DNA from: Meandrina meandrites
Taxonomy: Eukaryota; Cnidaria; Anthozoa; Scleractinia; Meandrinidae
Length of the DNA stretch: 64,000 nucleotides
Reading direction: 5' to 3'
NCBI GenBank assembly: GCA_963693305.1
Contig: OY855914.1
Coordinates: forward strand, 18,082,260-18,146,259
Position numbers and translations under genes: made by a program. Within the stretch, counting starts at the first letter, position 1. Every line of letters begins with the position of its first letter. Shown piece after piece: positions 39,274 through 47,297 of this stretch. The notes below the pieces were generated by a model, which saw nothing but the letters and a program-made list of their open reading frames with translations, did not search any database and was not told the origin of the DNA.

Positions 39274-39870
39274 ATGGATCCGAGCAAGATACCCTTTAAC
39301 GCTCTGATTGTGGGGCCGACGAATTCAGGAAAATCGAAGTATGTGGTTGACCAGATCTATGGCCCTTTCCGCGGCAAGTTTGACTACATTGTGCTTATCT
39401 GCCCAACATTCGCGCACAACAAGACCTACCACCGAATTGGTGAAAATGATCCAAGAATGTTTATAATAATATGCAAGCAGCACGAGGTTGAAAGTTGGTT
39501 GAAGGTCGTGAGCTGGCTGTTTGAGGGCACCAACACGCTCATAATCCTTGATGACTGCGCAGCCTCCAAAGATGTAAAAGGGCGCACAGGCCAGCTGGTA
39601 AATCTTGGCTTTTCCGCTCGGCATATCGGAATCAGCGTTTGGGTGCTGACCCAGAAGATAACCAGCATAACACCTTCCTTCCGTGAAAACGTGGCGGCTA
39701 TCGTTTTATTTTACACTCCCTCAGCCAAAACTACGAAGGCAATCTTTGAAGATTACGCCGGCGAACTCTCCCACGATGAGTACAAAAATCTGATTTCAAA
39801 GCTGAAAGAGCGGAAGTTCTCTTATCTTGTGTTCTCGCTTCGCTACCCCTACGGATTATCAGAGGGGTAA
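39274..39870 (+). CDS. FtsK/HerA–A32-type genome packaging ATPase
   Basis: 198 residues from ATG 39274; the frame is open to 39265, but only with a TTG. Walker A is GPTNSGKSKY (residues ~14-23), Walker B TLIILDDCA (about 88-96), followed by a polar sensor region with WVLTQKITSITPSFREN. It drives DNA into the capsid. The gene ends in the GC-rich palindrome GGGGTAAACCCC, whose first TAA is the stop. Orthologous in role to 492-1124. Confidence 0.9.
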   Translation: MDPSKIPFNALIVGPTNSGKSKYVVDQIYGPFRGKFDYIVLICPTFAHNKTYHRIGENDPRMFIIICKQHEVESWLKVVSWLFEGTNTLIILDDCAASKDVKGRTGQLVNLGFSARHIGISVWVLTQKITSITPSFRENVAAIVLFYTPSAKTTKAIFEDYAGELSHDEYKNLISKLKERKFSYLVFSLRYPYGLSEG

Positions 39871-39895
39871 ACCCCACACCCCAGAGTTTTAAACT
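39864..39895. repeat. GC-rich palindrome GGGGTAAACCCC with tail
   Basis: Followed by ACACCCCAGAGTTTTAAA, the tail type seen in element 1. It supplies the ATPase stop codon. Confidence 0.75.
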
Positions 39896-39937
39896 TTTTT
39901 GAATTAAAAAAATAAAAGTTGTATATAGTATATAAAC

Positions 39938-40513
39938 ATGGGTGAACAAGAGTTCGCAGATGTTATAAACCTACTGGAAGCTGAGCCGTCAAGCAGCCCA
40001 GCTGATAGTAGCCTTGTGCCACAGTTGCTATCAGGACCTAACATTCCTGCCCTTCGTGAGCAGCTGGCCGTGCTTGTATCAACAGGCAAATCCAAAGAGG
40101 CCATCGGAGTGCAATTAACACATGAGCAGTTGAAACGCTTGACCGATAAAGAAGTTGAAAAGTACTACAAGAGATATGAAACCTTCGTTGGCAGCAAGAC
40201 AACCGAAAGCATGGTTGACAACCTGCTTACGCTTGTGACAAGAGGCCTGCAAATGGTTATTGAAATAGATGACGTTGATGCCATGAAAAAAGAACTAAAA
40301 GAAGACTTCATTATTAACAAAGAAATGACAAATTTTGTTGGCAGTCTCTCTTTGAAATATGGAAAATTTCTTGCTCCTATTTCTGCTGCTTTGATAACGG
40401 CGAAGCACATTGATTTTAATTCGCATTTGGAGAAAAATGACAAAGCAAAATTAGAAGAAATTCCTGAGCATTCCTCACCAACTACTGAACATTTGCAGAC
40501 AAATTCTGAATAA
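39938..40513 (+). CDS. Conserved element protein of unknown function
   Basis: 191 residues, helical and soluble. Acidic N-terminus, LTHEQLKRLTDKEVEKYYKRYE, then TESMVDNLLTLVTRGLQM and SLKYGKFLAPISAALITAKHIDF. I recall close relatives in many cnidarian and other invertebrate virus-like elements, always next to the ATPase, but no known domain. Preceded by GTATATAGTATATAAAC. Likely a structural or packaging accessory protein. Confidence 0.7.
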   Translation: MGEQEFADVINLLEAEPSSSPADSSLVPQLLSGPNIPALREQLAVLVSTGKSKEAIGVQLTHEQLKRLTDKEVEKYYKRYETFVGSKTTESMVDNLLTLVTRGLQMVIEIDDVDAMKKELKEDFIINKEMTNFVGSLSLKYGKFLAPISAALITAKHIDFNSHLEKNDKAKLEEIPEHSSPTTEHLQTNSE

Positions 40514-40546
40514 TTGCTTAATAATTTTTTATTTGCTTAACATATA

Positions 40547-41020
40547 ATGTCAACCGAACAATCAGAGCAGGTCGAAACCCCGCAACAACAGGTCGATATA
40601 ACACAGCAAGCAACAACTCCAACTCCAACTACAGCCCCTCGCGTAAAAAATCCCAAGCGTGTGGCTGCTGGCAAAGCGGTTGCTGAAAGAACGCGGCTAG
40701 CCCGTGAACAACAGAAAAAAGCCGCAGCTGAGGCTGCTGTCATAATCGCAAACAACAAGGCAAAGGGTAGCAACTCAGTTGCTGATCCCCCGGTTTCTGA
40801 GCCAACACCGACTATTGCAGATGAAACCCTAAAAAGTACCGAAGAAAAAAATAGCAGTCTCAGCACCACACAATGGATTGGTGTTGTCGGCATAGTCGTT
40901 TCACTGATCGGTATTTATTACAAACGTGAAGAGCTCAAGGCCGCATTCAGCAAAAAAAATACACCTGAGCTACAACCTGCTCGCCCGACACAGACCAGAG
41001 TTTTAAGTCATATGGATTAA
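40547..41020 (+). CDS. Single-pass membrane protein
   Basis: 157 residues. A Gln/Thr/Pro-rich N-terminus, a Lys/Ala-rich helix (KRVAAGKAVAERTRLAREQQ), a palindrome-encoded GSNSVAD, a Pro/Glu linker and one membrane span near the end (WIGVVGIVVSLIGIYY) followed by KREELK. The function is unknown; a virion membrane or scaffold protein is possible. The AGCAACTCAGTTGCT palindrome lies at 40769-40783. Confidence 0.7.
   Translation: MSTEQSEQVETPQQQVDITQQATTPTPTTAPRVKNPKRVAAGKAVAERTRLAREQQKKAAAEAAVIIANNKAKGSNSVADPPVSEPTPTIADETLKSTEEKNSSLSTTQWIGVVGIVVSLIGIYYKREELKAAFSKKNTPELQPARPTQTRVLSHMD
40769..40783. repeat. 15-bp palindrome AGCAAC-TCA-GTTGCT
   Basis: In frame within the single-pass membrane protein gene, flanked by GGGT and GATCCCCC, which look like remnants of the outer GC-rich arms. 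Confidence 0.82.
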
Positions 41021-41046
41021 ATATTTACGAATTAATATTATACCTC

Positions 41047-41061
41047 ATCAACTTTGTTGAT
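41047..41061. repeat. 15-bp palindrome ATCAAC-TTT-GTTGAT
   Basis: In the short leader of the 52-residue ORF, between its ATTAATATTATA and ATATAT boxes. Confidence 0.85.
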
Positions 41062-41071
41062 ACAATATATC

Positions 41072-41230
41072 ATGAAGAAAGTTGATATTCCTCAAGTTCT
41101 TATCTCAACCGCAGCAATTTTTGGGATCGGACTGTTATGGTACGACTTCAATGTGAAGATTTTTATTACAGTCCGCGATCTTATGAAGGCCACAATATTT
41201 GACCCGGACGTAGATAATAATTTTTATTAA
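41072..41230 (+). CDS. 52-residue membrane peptide
   Basis: ATG at 41072, TAA at 41228-41230. One hydrophobic segment (VLISTAAIFGIGLLWY) followed by VKIFITVRDLMKA and an acidic end. It stands in a run of short co-oriented genes with the same leader pattern (AATTTTT ... TATATA ... ATG). No homologue is recognised. Confidence 0.6.
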   Translation: MKKVDIPQVLISTAAIFGIGLLWYDFNVKIFITVRDLMKATIFDPDVDNNFY

Positions 41231-41255
41231 AACTTTTGTAGGTTTTTATATAAAT

Positions 41256-41429
41256 ATGGTGGTAGTTCCAACGCAAACATTTGTTGTCAATTTTCTTGGC
41301 GGCGTCATCCTTTCTAGTTATTGGTTGTTTGTTACTTACAAGACAATTAATGAATTGATTTGGTTGGCAGAAGACCCTTCGAATTTTGTTGAAGTGCAAG
41401 AGAAAGATGAAGCAGATGAGACAGATTAA
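41256..41429 (+). CDS. 57-residue membrane peptide
   Basis: ATG at 41256 after TTTTATATAAAT; stop at 41427-41429. N-terminal membrane segment (FVVNFLGGVILSSYWLFVTY) and an acidic C-terminus (VEVQEKDEADETD). The leader pattern matches its neighbours, which supports a real gene. The function is unknown. Confidence 0.6.
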   Translation: MVVVPTQTFVVNFLGGVILSSYWLFVTYKTINELIWLAEDPSNFVEVQEKDEADETD

Positions 41430-41464
41430 TTTTTATTTAAACTTTTTGTATGTTTTATATACGT

Positions 41465-41479
41465 ATCAACAAAGTTGAT
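41465..41479. repeat. 15-bp palindrome ATCAAC-AAA-GTTGAT
   Basis: Between TATATACGT and the ATG of the 73-residue gene. Confidence 0.85.
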
Positions 41480-41484
41480 AAATA

Positions 41485-41706
41485 ATGTCAAACAACAAGC
41501 TTGTTAAAACCTTCATTGATGCTGCTACTATAACCGGTTTGGCTGCCGGCATCGGCTGGGTCGCAAAAAAGGTTGTGAAAGAGAATTTTACTTCTGACCC
41601 CAGCAGCAGTGCTATGAACTATGTGAAGTTCACCGCCGTCATGGCAGGTAGCATTGCGCTCAAACAGTACCTGGAGGACCAAAAAATCCTTCCCACCAGC
41701 ATGTAA
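41485..41706 (+). CDS. 73-residue membrane-type protein
   Basis: Two hydrophobic segments (ATITGLAAGIGWVAKK and VKFTAVMAGSIALKQYL) separated by an Asp/Ser loop. I recall highly similar small proteins repeated in cnidarian genomes, consistent with an element gene. Unknown role, probably membrane or virion associated. Confidence 0.72.
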   Translation: MSNNKLVKTFIDAATITGLAAGIGWVAKKVVKENFTSDPSSSAMNYVKFTAVMAGSIALKQYLEDQKILPTSM

Positions 41707-41746
41707 ATTAATTATTTGAAAAACCTCTGCTCTGTTATATAACACA

Positions 41747-42169
41747 ATGGCAAGTATAGCGATTATGGCTGGTGGAGCTATATTGAATGCTGCAGCTTTT
41801 ATAGGTGGCAATTATCTTGCAAAGGCACTTGGCGGAGGTGACGCTGCACTTGAAGAAAAAGTACGACATGATAAAGCTCTCGAGGCGTATCAAGCAGCTT
41901 ATGCCAAATACTCCCGTGACCGCACCAAACTTCTCGACTGGATTGCGACTAACACGCAAATAAAAGAGCAGGCCAAACAGAACTTTACTAACACTGACTA
42001 CGCCTTCAAACTGTACAACCAGGCGCACCCTGACAAACAAATGATACCCCCCAAAGAACCCAAGTTCTCAGATTTTTATCAACCAAGCCAGCAGCAGAAA
42101 AATGGTGAACTCATGTTCGTGGGCGCTGGAGCTCTTGCTCTTGGCTACGCTGCCTTTCGTTTCCTTTAA
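41747..42169 (+). CDS. 140-residue protein with N- and C-terminal hydrophobic segments
   Basis: N-terminal hydrophobic segment (AIMAGGAILNAAAFIGGNYL), a helical middle (VRHDKALEAYQAAYAKYSRD), a Pro-rich stretch and a C-terminal hydrophobic segment (MFVGAGALALGYAAFRFL). Similar proteins seem widespread in cnidarian elements next to the integrase. It may be a membrane-active virion protein; unproven. TTATATAACACA precedes the ATG. Confidence 0.75.
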   Translation: MASIAIMAGGAILNAAAFIGGNYLAKALGGGDAALEEKVRHDKALEAYQAAYAKYSRDRTKLLDWIATNTQIKEQAKQNFTNTDYAFKLYNQAHPDKQMIPPKEPKFSDFYQPSQQQKNGELMFVGAGALALGYAAFRFL

Positions 42170-42206
42170 ACTTTTTTAATTCCTTACTTATATATTATCA
42201 ACTTTG

Positions 42207-43214
42207 ATGGATGCTAAACTCGCAAAGATATACTGTAGCCCTGGGGGCTACTGGAAAGGTTTTGCTGCAATCAAAAAATTAGCCGAAGCTGCCAGCTCAT
42301 CAACAAAGTTGATATCAGAAGAAACCGCAAAAAAGTGGCTGTTCAAGCAAGCACTCTGGCAGATATTCCTCCCAGCGCCGAAGCGCATTCCTCGGCCGAA
42401 ATTCGATGTACCTATACCCAACAAAGTGCACCAGGCGGATCTTCTTTTTTTGCCGCATGACAAACTGCCCCGCGGACGTAAAGTTTTTAAGTATGCACTC
42501 ACCGTTGTCGACGTGGCTAGCCGCTACAAAGAAGCTGAACCCTTGACCTCTAAAAACTCTGATGAAGTTGCCGTGGCTTTTAAGAGAATTTACAAACGCT
42601 CACCTCTGAAATGGCCTGAACTGCTGCAGGTTGACCCTGGGCGCGAATTTATGGGCGCTGTTACAAAAGAAATGGAAAATCACAAAACATATATTCGGCG
42701 TGGGCGAGTTGACATTCACCGTGATCAGGCCATTGTTGAACGTTTTAACCGCACCCTGGCTGAGCGCTTGTTTGGGCACCAGTACGCAGTTGAAATGCGA
42801 AAACCTGAGGGCCAGAGGTCCACGGAGTGGGTAAAAAGACTTCCTGAAGTTGTGGCCGCTCTGAACAATGAAGTAACAAGCCTTATCGGCAAGAAACCTG
42901 TAGTTGCCATCAAAGAAAAAAATATTTATGCAAAGCCATCCACACCTTATTTGAGGCCTGTTGGAGAAAGCGAAAAAAAGCTCCCCTCTCGTGTGAATGT
43001 TAGGTATTTGTACCAACCTGGCGAGCTTGAAGGTGGTGTTAAAAGAGCCACTGATCCAATCTGGTCTTTGAAAGTTTACAACATTAAACGTTCTTTTACC
43101 AAACCGAATCAGCCCGTTCTCTACTATTTGCATGACGGGCCCAAGCGCGGCTTCGTGCGTGAAGAACTGCTTGTTGTGCCTCCAAACACACAATTACCAC
43201 CCGAGCGACTTTAA
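42207..43214 (+). CDS. Retroviral-type (rve) integrase
   Basis: 335 residues from ATG 42207 (a TTG just before it extends the frame). Triad residues are visible in HQADLLFLPHD, LLQVDPGREF and AIVERFNRTL. The C-terminal SH3/chromo-like part is nearly identical to element 1. Relative to element 1 it has a 5-residue insertion in the N-terminal part, exactly covered by the palindrome ATCAACAAAGTTGAT (SSTKLI). The start codon overlaps the decayed palindrome ATCAACTTTGAT. Its last 21 nt overlap the convergent PolB gene. Confidence 0.95.
   Translation: MDAKLAKIYCSPGGYWKGFAAIKKLAEAASSSTKLISEETAKKWLFKQALWQIFLPAPKRIPRPKFDVPIPNKVHQADLLFLPHDKLPRGRKVFKYALTVVDVASRYKEAEPLTSKNSDEVAVAFKRIYKRSPLKWPELLQVDPGREFMGAVTKEMENHKTYIRRGRVDIHRDQAIVERFNRTLAERLFGHQYAVEMRKPEGQRSTEWVKRLPEVVAALNNEVTSLIGKKPVVAIKEKNIYAKPSTPYLRPVGESEKKLPSRVNVRYLYQPGELEGGVKRATDPIWSLKVYNIKRSFTKPNQPVLYYLHDGPKRGFVREELLVVPPNTQLPPERL
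42299..42313. repeat. 15-bp palindrome ATCAAC-AAA-GTTGAT inside integrase
   Basis: In-frame 5-codon insertion compared with the element 1 integrase, between KKLAEAA and the conserved WLFKQALWQI block. Confidence 0.9.
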
Positions 43215-46200
43215 AGCTTCTTCTATTTCTTTCATTTCTGTATTTGTTAATTCAATATCATCCATTTCTATATTACTGAATAGAGATTCCATTTCTTCTA
43301 TCTGGTTATTGTATCCGTATGCCCTTGTGTTTACCCCATCTTCGGATATCCAGCGTTTTGTATCAAATGGGGACAGTGAAATTTTATTTACATGTATGCC
43401 GTAAATTTCGTGTCCATCGCTTCGCAGCATTTTCATTCCGTGCCACATCTGCTCATTTTTGAATAGCGCCTGCTTGTACTGTTCATGCTTTATCTGTTTC
43501 TTAACAACGTTCTTTTTCACGCCTTTCGCTTTTCTTACGTTTGTTTCGTCAACTTTTATCATGTTACAGCATTGCGACACTCTTGCTTTCGGATGATCCG
43601 TTTTTTTGACTGACTCTGCGTCTTTTGCCATTATTTTTTTGACCAACTCTGTCTCTTTTGCCATTATTGCCTGCACTTTTTTTCCTTCGCAGCTGCACTC
43701 TTTTATTTCCGTCTCCGGAAAGTCTTTCTTTATTTTTTCTATCCGCTGTTCGCTTTTACCTTCTGTCATTATGGAGTACATCTTTGACCTTAGCCCCACA
43801 TACTCCGATATTGGGATCCCCTCGCACTCATCTTTCATTTTTCCCAAAACCTTTTTGTTAACTTTTGAAAAGAGTGGGTGATCCTCTGGGTAGTCAGACG
43901 TATCATAAAAACTCTTGTTTCTTTCGATGTCTTTGTATACGTCTTCTGTTTTTATGTCAAGCAGTAGGCTATCCGTGTCTGTGTACAGCAGTTCGCATTT
44001 TTCACCGTATTGCTTTTTCAGGTGGTTGTAAAAGAAGTCGTACATCAAGATTTTGCTTTTATCTAAGATTGTCATTCCTGTGTAAACTGGTTTGTTAAGT
44101 AACAAGCGGCTTTTATGCATGTCAATCCCCACCAAGTCGTTTGTAAATATTACATGTCTTGCGTACAGTGGGCTTGCTACCAATTTCCTTATTTTGTCTC
44201 TTTCATTGCTGCGAACTATTCTTATGTCTACTCGGTTTCGCAGGTTTTCGATGGTTTTACCAAAAACTGAATTATTCATCAGTTTGTAAAAGTTCTTTTC
44301 AAAGTCATTTTTCGCAAGCTTTCTGAATTCTGTGTTCATTCTGATGTATGGCTCCATCCAGCATTCTTGATCGAACTCTAGCGCCCTCTTTACACGCTTC
44401 AGTTTCATCCCCTGATTTAGATAAAATTTTAGATTTTCATAGTGTACTACGTAATCGTTTTTGTCCTCTAACGTGAGCAGAAGTTTTTTGCTGTTGGGTA
44501 ATTTAAGTTTTAGATCTTTTATCAGTTTGTTTTGGTAGTCTGACATTTTTTCACTTTCTACAGCCTTTTTCTCCGGTGCCAGCGGGTAGCTGTTGTGCTC
44601 CTTATGCAGCTCTGGCGGGTATTCAAGATCAACTTCTAATATCCAACCTTTTTTGTCGTTTTCTTTTTTGTTCAAAATTTCTTCCTCAGTTGGCATCACC
44701 CTTTTCCATTTAAATCCGCTTTTTGGTAGGGGCTTGCTCATTGCCCAACCGTACAGATTGTTTGCGTCCAGATACATTATGTAGCTGTTCGGTTTGCTTT
44801 CGTCATAGTCTGATACCAAAGGATTGTTTGCCTTTGCGTACCTTTTGCTCACCATTGAGATACCCCCTCGAATTCCCCTTTCCACAAATAAATGCATATC
44901 ATGGTCTGTCAAAAGCTCGAGGTTAACTCCTGTCATTTTTAGAAGTGCATCCCATGACAGACCTGGTGATGTAAAGTAGTGCGCTGGATCAAGACCGTAC
45001 TGCTTTAAACACAGTTTACGGAAATTTTCAAACACATCTGCTAGTAGTGCCACATCTGTTTTTACGTATAAATCGTGGTAATCCCCCAATGTTTTGCAAT
45101 CAAAGGTTTTCCATACTTCCTTCGCGTGGGTGTATTCTTCTTCGCTTATGTGTTGATCATTTAGGCTGCTGTAAAATTCTTCTTTTGAGGGCAAACTTGT
45201 TTCAGTGAATTTTTCAAATGAATCCACATATTCGTATGGATAAATCCCTTTTTTGTATAGAAGGTCGCTGCAGTTTGATATTGATTTTGTGATTTTAAGT
45301 TCCTCCTTTGGCGTTGCTTCTACCAGCGAGTCTAAGCTTGTTAGCAAAAAGTTCAAACTGTCTATAAATCTCAGTCCGTCTACTGAAAATGTAATGTATT
45401 TTTCCATGTTGTTGGCCACGCATTTTACCTCTTTATTCAGGTTTGCCATTGCCTGCATCAAATGGTGTGCATCGTACCCCCTAAGGTTGTGAAATACAAC
45501 TGGTACTTGGTGCGTTTTAGGGTTTATTTTTAGTTTTAAGTTGCATTCGCTGTGCGCTGCTCCCCTGTATTTACCAGTCAGATGACAATGGTCTTTTACC
45601 GCGTCTCTGTAGTATTTATGAAGTAGTGGTTTTTTACATGCATAGCAGTTGGTTTGTTTTTCTGCTTTCTGCTTGTCATCTTTTCCTACCCTTTTCAGCT
45701 TTATCATTTCAAAATCATCTTCCTTTGTTGCGTTATGAGACATTATTTCCATAAGGTCGCTTTGCTGATTTAGCTGTTCGTAAAAACACCTTTTATGGTA
45801 CTGTCCCCGGTATTTCTCCTTTTTTGTTATGAAACCTGTTGTGTAGACCGGCTGTGAATCTAAAAAGTTTTCTTTTACCAGCTTTTTTTCACAGATGTGG
45901 CAGCTTTCCGCATTTTTAAAATTATACCAATCTTCTTGTGTCAATGTTAAGGGTTTTACTTTTGAGAGGTTTTCTTTTATTTTGTCTTTTACTATTACTA
46001 GCCTTTCCAGAAAAGACTTTACCGCGTTTTCTCCCCTGTATACGATGGGTCCTGTAACTTGCCCATCACTTCTTACCACAACAAACGAGTAACCGCATGC
46101 TTCATGGTGTTCTGTCTTGTCTGTGTAACATTTGGTTTTGTTTTTGTTTATGTAGTCTGGACCCCGCTCGCATCCTTTATATTTTCTTACTACTGCCTCA

Positions 46201-47297
46201 AAATCTGCGTATATGACGTAGGGTGCTTTCATCTGTTTATGGTAGTTTTTAAAGGTTAGGTTGTTGTTTCCCTCTTCCGGCATGTCAATCCTTGTTGGTC
46301 TTCCATTCACTCCGTTGCAGTGTTTTTCATGTTCCACCAAAACGTGAGCTTTTGTAAAACGTGATAAGCATAACATGCAGTAAAATGTTTTGTTGTTTAT
46401 TGCCTTGTCAAATAGCAACGCACTTACCCTTTTTACCCAGCAGTAGTGTTGCCTCCCCCCTGATTCGATTAGCATTAGATTTATTCTTTTTACGCTTTTT
46501 TCTTTTCTACTTATTCTGTGCACTATTACTCTTTCCTTTTCCCATCCAAAAACGTTTATCGCCAGGTTTTGGTTTTGTTTTTCAAGATTGTCGATTTGTT
46601 TTAGCGGTGTTGGAAAGTCAATATTATCGTAGTTTATCCAGTCGTTTTGGGGGTTATATTTACTTGGCCTTTCTGGGTGTACACCGTCTTTGGGTGGGTA
46701 TAATGCCGCTCTCAATGCCCACTTTAAACATTCTTTGTCTTTGTTTTTTACGTTAACTATTGCTTTTTTGTTTGCTAGTTTGGCTGGAAGTGGTAAATAG
46801 CTTCCTCCGCGTAACGGTACGTATTTTGCCACGTTTATGTAGGCCAACTCTATGCTTTCGATATCCCATCCCGATCCCTGCGCTGACCAGTTTTCTATTT
46901 CCCCTCTTATTCTGTCCATGAATTCTTCGTATTTTTCTTCTATCGGTTCTCTGTCTTTTGTTGTAAATACGTGCGGTTGGTCCTCTTTGAAATAGTGTGA
47001 CATTTCTTGCAGTTCTCCGTTTCTTTCTGTTTGAAAGTTAACTTTTAAACCAAAGCTCACCTTTATACTTCCCAAGTTTTTTACTTCACTCTGTATCAAG
47101 TCTATGTATTTTTCTTTATTCTCGTCTCTAAACATAAAAATGTCTTTGTTGTTTGGGTTTGTTATGGATATATCCATTATCCAAACACGTAGCCATTGTT
47201 GAAAATTTGTCTGACTTATTTTAAATCTATCGTGAATAATTTCACCTTCAGGTCCAAAAATAGTATTCAAAATGTATGAATTGTATGCTGCCGCCAT
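43194..47297 (-). CDS. Protein-primed family B DNA polymerase with Endo VII-like insertion
   Basis: 1367 residues. The N-terminal region includes a possible OTU-like pair (KECLKWAL, Cys190; HYCWVK, His284) and a C2H2 finger (about 307-327). Exo I is YADFEAV (Asp365, Glu367); then a zinc-containing recombination endonuclease VII/HNH-like insertion (Cys551, Cys554, DHCHLTGKYRGAAHSECN at 569-586). Exo II is FHNLRGYD (Asp609), Exo III YVKTD (Asp748). Motif A is LDANNLYG (Asp844), motif B KLMNNSVFG (1005-1013), motif C YTDTDS (1105-1110). Core residues are intact. Its PolB clearly belongs to another clade than that of element 1. ATG 47297 is the first base of the right TIR. Confidence 0.95.
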   Translation of the reverse strand: MAAAYNSYILNTIFGPEGEIIHDRFKISQTNFQQWLRVWIMDISITNPNNKDIFMFRDENKEKYIDLIQSEVKNLGSIKVSFGLKVNFQTERNGELQEMSHYFKEDQPHVFTTKDREPIEEKYEEFMDRIRGEIENWSAQGSGWDIESIELAYINVAKYVPLRGGSYLPLPAKLANKKAIVNVKNKDKECLKWALRAALYPPKDGVHPERPSKYNPQNDWINYDNIDFPTPLKQIDNLEKQNQNLAINVFGWEKERVIVHRISRKEKSVKRINLMLIESGGRQHYCWVKRVSALLFDKAINNKTFYCMLCLSRFTKAHVLVEHEKHCNGVNGRPTRIDMPEEGNNNLTFKNYHKQMKAPYVIYADFEAVVRKYKGCERGPDYINKNKTKCYTDKTEHHEACGYSFVVVRSDGQVTGPIVYRGENAVKSFLERLVIVKDKIKENLSKVKPLTLTQEDWYNFKNAESCHICEKKLVKENFLDSQPVYTTGFITKKEKYRGQYHKRCFYEQLNQQSDLMEIMSHNATKEDDFEMIKLKRVGKDDKQKAEKQTNCYACKKPLLHKYYRDAVKDHCHLTGKYRGAAHSECNLKLKINPKTHQVPVVFHNLRGYDAHHLMQAMANLNKEVKCVANNMEKYITFSVDGLRFIDSLNFLLTSLDSLVEATPKEELKITKSISNCSDLLYKKGIYPYEYVDSFEKFTETSLPSKEEFYSSLNDQHISEEEYTHAKEVWKTFDCKTLGDYHDLYVKTDVALLADVFENFRKLCLKQYGLDPAHYFTSPGLSWDALLKMTGVNLELLTDHDMHLFVERGIRGGISMVSKRYAKANNPLVSDYDESKPNSYIMYLDANNLYGWAMSKPLPKSGFKWKRVMPTEEEILNKKENDKKGWILEVDLEYPPELHKEHNSYPLAPEKKAVESEKMSDYQNKLIKDLKLKLPNSKKLLLTLEDKNDYVVHYENLKFYLNQGMKLKRVKRALEFDQECWMEPYIRMNTEFRKLAKNDFEKNFYKLMNNSVFGKTIENLRNRVDIRIVRSNERDKIRKLVASPLYARHVIFTNDLVGIDMHKSRLLLNKPVYTGMTILDKSKILMYDFFYNHLKKQYGEKCELLYTDTDSLLLDIKTEDVYKDIERNKSFYDTSDYPEDHPLFSKVNKKVLGKMKDECEGIPISEYVGLRSKMYSIMTEGKSEQRIEKIKKDFPETEIKECSCEGKKVQAIMAKETELVKKIMAKDAESVKKTDHPKARVSQCCNMIKVDETNVRKAKGVKKNVVKKQIKHEQYKQALFKNEQMWHGMKMLRSDGHEIYGIHVNKISLSPFDTKRWISEDGVNTRAYGYNNQIEEMESLFSNIEMDDIELTNTEMKEIEEALKSLGW

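Noticed and set aside
42204..42206. TTG as start of the element 2 integrase
   Set aside because: An ATG follows immediately at 42207 and gives the same N-terminus as element 1 (MD-K/A).
43606..46756. Plus-strand Phe/Leu/Ser-rich frames
   Set aside because: Antisense of PolB in element 2.
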